7,446 nt of DNA, taken from the NCBI GenBank assembly GCA_031269635.1, contig JAISYY010000297.1, positions 1 through 7,446 on the forward strand. Reading direction: 5' to 3'. Position 1 is the first letter of the stretch; each line of letters starts with the position of its first letter. The notes below the pieces were generated by a model that saw only the letters and a list, made by a program, of their open reading frames with translations, searched no databases and was not told where the DNA came from. The DNA comes from Tannerella sp. (GTDB lineage Bacteria; Bacteroidota; Bacteroidia; Bacteroidales; Tannerellaceae). A program made the translations under genes and the position numbers. Below are positions 5,720-7,446 of this stretch, one piece after another.

Positions 5720-6512
5720 CGGCTTCCCTTATGCGGATTAATTTTTTGAGCAAATCTTCCAGCCGGTCTAATGGCAGCATGTTTGTTGCATCGGATTTTG
5801 CTTTTAGCGGTTCCGGGTGTGTTTCTATAAACAGGCCATCCGTTCCGACAGCGACGGCGGCTTTTGCTATTGTTTCGATGAGTTCCGGAAGACCTCCCGA
5901 CACGCCGGAAGTCTGGTTCGGCTGTTGCAGGGAATGTGTGATGTCGGTTATAACGGGGAAACCGGACTTTTTCATTTGCGGGATGCTGCGGAAGTCTACT
6001 ACCAGATCCGTATATCCGAACGTCGAGCCTCTTTCCGTAAGCATCACGTTCGGATTGCCCGAATCGACCACTTTCTGTGCGGCAAACAGCATTGATTCGG
6101 GCGCGAGGAACTGTCCTTTTTTGATGTTTACGATTTTTCCCGTCCGGGCAGCGGCCGCCAGCAGGTCGGTTTGCCGGCACAGGAATGCCGGGATCTGCAG
6201 GATGTCGACGTATTCGGCGGCCAGGGCGGCTTCGTGCGTTTCGTGTATGTCCGTTACGGTGGGGATGCCGAATGTTTCGTGTACTTTACGCAGTATTTTC
6301 AGCGCTTTTTCGTCGCCGATTCCGGTATAGGAATCTATGCGCGAACGGTTTGCTTTCCGGTATGAACCCTTGAAGACATACGGGATATTTAACTTCCCGG
6401 TTATTCCGGCAATGCGTTCCGCGATGTGTAACGCCATGTCTTCTCCTTCAATGACACACGGTCCTGCAAGCAGGAAGAAGTTGTCCGTACGTGTGAAGTC
6501 TTTTATTGTCAT
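5712..6512 (-). CDS. kdsA: 3-deoxy-8-phosphooctulonate synthase (KDO8P synthase)
   Basis: Condenses phosphoenolpyruvate with D-arabinose 5-phosphate to Kdo 8-phosphate in the cytoplasm, the committed step to Kdo for the inner core of LPS. From ATG at 6512-6510 it is 266 residues, close to the family length. The frame is open further upstream to an ATG at 6623, but that would add 37 residues lying inside miaA and lacking conservation. Motifs: LLAGPCVIEG (14-23), the A5P-binding KANRS (53-57), TDIHE, QIPAFLCRQTDL (106-117), KKGQF, RGSTFGY (161-167), DITHSLQQP (190-198) and FIETHPEP (228-235). Cys19, His193, Glu230 and Asp241 correspond to the four metal ligands known from the Aquifex enzyme, where E. 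coli KdsA has Asn in place of the Cys. This indicates the metal-dependent class. The start overlaps the miaA stop as ATGA, so the two are probably translated in a coupled way. It converges on the metal-transporter operon. Confidence 0.96.
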   Translation of the reverse strand: MTIKDFTRTDNFFLLAGPCVIEGEDMALHIAERIAGITGKLNIPYVFKGSYRKANRSRIDSYTGIGDEKALKILRKVHETFGIPTVTDIHETHEAALAAEYVDILQIPAFLCRQTDLLAAAARTGKIVNIKKGQFLAPESMLFAAQKVVDSGNPNVMLTERGSTFGYTDLVVDFRSIPQMKKSGFPVITDITHSLQQPNQTSGVSGGLPELIETIAKAAVAVGTDGLFIETHPEPLKAKSDATNMLPLDRLEDLLKKLIRIREAVK

Positions 6513-7435
6513 AGTTTGTTTTGTTTGATTATTTCTATTGTTTTCCTTATTTTTTCTTCTGCCGGGAGGGAGGCGTCGATCCAGTGTATTAAGAAGCCGC
6601 GCCGTTCCATTCCGCGAAACCATGTCATCTGTCTTTTTGCAAACTGGTGAATGGCGATTTCCAGTTGCCGCATCATTTCTTCACGGGTCATTTTTCCTGT
6701 CACATAGAGGGTCAGGTATTTATATTCCAGGCCGTAATAAGTCAGGTTGTCCGGATGTATGCCGGAATCGATCAGAGCGCGGACTTCGTCGGCCATACCT
6801 TCCGCCATGCGGCTGTGCAGGCGCTGTGATATTTTTTCGCGTCGCAGTTCGCGCCCAATACGGAGACCAATGATGAGGCTGTTTACAGCCTTGAACCCGT
6901 TTGTTGCGGGCGACGCTTTTTTACGGTACTCTTCGATTTCGATCGCTCTTATGGCTCGCCGGGCGCTGTCGATGTCGGATTTGTTATGAAGAACTTTGTA
7001 TGATGCAAGCATGTCTTCCAGTTCCCGGAGCGTTTTCCCGTTCAGCCGGTTGCGGAGTTCCGGGTCGGGAGGCGCGTCCGGCAGTCTGTATCCTTTCAGG
7101 ACAGCTTCGATATACATGCCTGTTCCTCCGCACAGTACCGGTATTTTCCCTTCGCTCCTCAAGCGGTAGAAAACGTTGAAAAAATCGTGATGGTATTTGA
7201 AAACGTCATATCTGGTTCCCGGTTCGCAGATATCAATCAGGTGGCAGGGGATTTTTACGCCGTTGACCGTATAGTCGTCCAGATCTTTACCTGTTCCGAT
7301 GTTCATACGGCGGTAAACCTGTCGTGAATCGGCACTGATAATTTCCGTATCCAGACGTCGGGCCAGCGCCGCGGCAAATGATGTTTTCCCGCAAGCCGTA
7401 GGCCCTAAAACAGTGATGAGTTCATATTTTTCCAT
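6509..7435 (-). CDS. miaA: tRNA dimethylallyltransferase (tRNA isopentenyltransferase), divergent Bacteroidales type
   Basis: Transfers the dimethylallyl group from DMAPP to N6 of adenosine 37 in tRNAs that read codons starting with U. The 308 residues fit the family length. Visible are the P-loop GPTACGKT (11-18), the catalytic DSRQVY region (36-41), NIGTGKDL (45-52) where most MiaA have IGTAKP, GGTGMYIEAVLKGY (103-116) where many have GGTxLYxxAL, RAIRAIEIEEY (160-170) in place of the usual R-x-x-RALEV pattern, and FAKRQMTWFR (265-274) near the end. The pocket motif YYGLEYKYL (233-241) replaces the common GY(R/K)E-type segment. These differences fit the second MiaA form that I recall in Bacteroides genomes (miaA2). 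ATG 7435-7433 is the only start needed; just 11 bases upstream remain in the window, so its promoter cannot be judged. The TGA stop overlaps the kdsA ATG. Confidence 0.94.
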   Translation of the reverse strand: MEKYELITVLGPTACGKTSFAAALARRLDTEIISADSRQVYRRMNIGTGKDLDDYTVNGVKIPCHLIDICEPGTRYDVFKYHHDFFNVFYRLRSEGKIPVLCGGTGMYIEAVLKGYRLPDAPPDPELRNRLNGKTLRELEDMLASYKVLHNKSDIDSARRAIRAIEIEEYRKKASPATNGFKAVNSLIIGLRIGRELRREKISQRLHSRMAEGMADEVRALIDSGIHPDNLTYYGLEYKYLTLYVTGKMTREEMMRQLEIAIHQFAKRQMTWFRGMERRGFLIHWIDASLPAEEKIRKTIEIIKQNKL

Positions 7436-7446
7436 CCGGGCACAAA

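Noticed and set aside
5512..6180. 222-codon minus-strand open frame across the lipoprotein/kdsA junction
   Set aside because: It overlaps two well-supported genes in other frames, is very rich in Arg and Pro, and has no recognisable motif; it is a shadow of kdsA and the antisense strand of the lipoprotein gene.
5689..6330. 213-codon plus-strand open frame antisense to kdsA
   Set aside because: It lies entirely opposite conserved kdsA codons, is Ser/Ala/Arg-rich, and resembles no family I know.
6510..6623. 37-residue N-terminal extension of KdsA from the upstream ATG 6623
   Set aside because: The extension lies in the 3' end of miaA, is low-complexity and basic, and the ATG at 6512 that overlaps the miaA stop gives the normal KdsA length.

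Overview
The window looks like chromosomal DNA from a member of the Bacteroidota, most likely Bacteroidales. Two intergenic gaps carry sequences that fit the Bacteroidota promoter (TAnnTTTG -7 box, with a T-rich or TTTG -33 element). The Crp/Fnr regulator has the form I associate with Bacteroidales, most start codons lack a Shine-Dalgarno sequence, and the MiaA is of the divergent type I recall as a second copy in Bacteroides. There are no mobile elements, CRISPR arrays, tRNAs or rRNAs, and coding density is very high. The longest non-coding gap is about 117 bp.

Layout, left to right. Bases 1-129 are the 3' end of an unrecognised plus-strand gene. Next comes uvrB (192-2255), encoding the damage-verification helicase-like subunit of nucleotide excision repair, with its own promoter. 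A promoter-bearing gap (2256-2372) leads into a tightly packed plus-strand cluster of four genes (2373-5678): a Crp/Fnr-family regulator, an ABC ATPase, an ABC-3 family (ZnuB/TroC-like) membrane permease, and a short lipoprotein resembling TroA/ZnuA metal-binding proteins. Every junction in the cluster overlaps, so it is almost certainly one transcript. A probable terminator lies in the 33-bp gap after it. The minus strand then carries miaA followed by kdsA (transcribed right to left), which overlap by ATGA.

The cluster at 2373-5678 is the most interesting part. Its ATPase carries an N-terminal domain of about 105 residues that I recognise as DUF1893 (the TM1506-like, deaminase-fold family). 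Its substrate-binding lipoprotein is short and lacks the DPHxWxDP metal-ligand segment of classical ZnuA/TroA proteins. Its regulator lacks the usual cAMP-contact residues. I infer a dedicated, self-regulated transition-metal uptake system with an unusual accessory domain on the ATPase. The rest is ordinary housekeeping: DNA repair, tRNA A37 prenylation (miaA) and Kdo synthesis for LPS (kdsA). The kdsA product has all four residues of the metal-dependent KDO8P synthase class. I see no defence system or other wholly new system.
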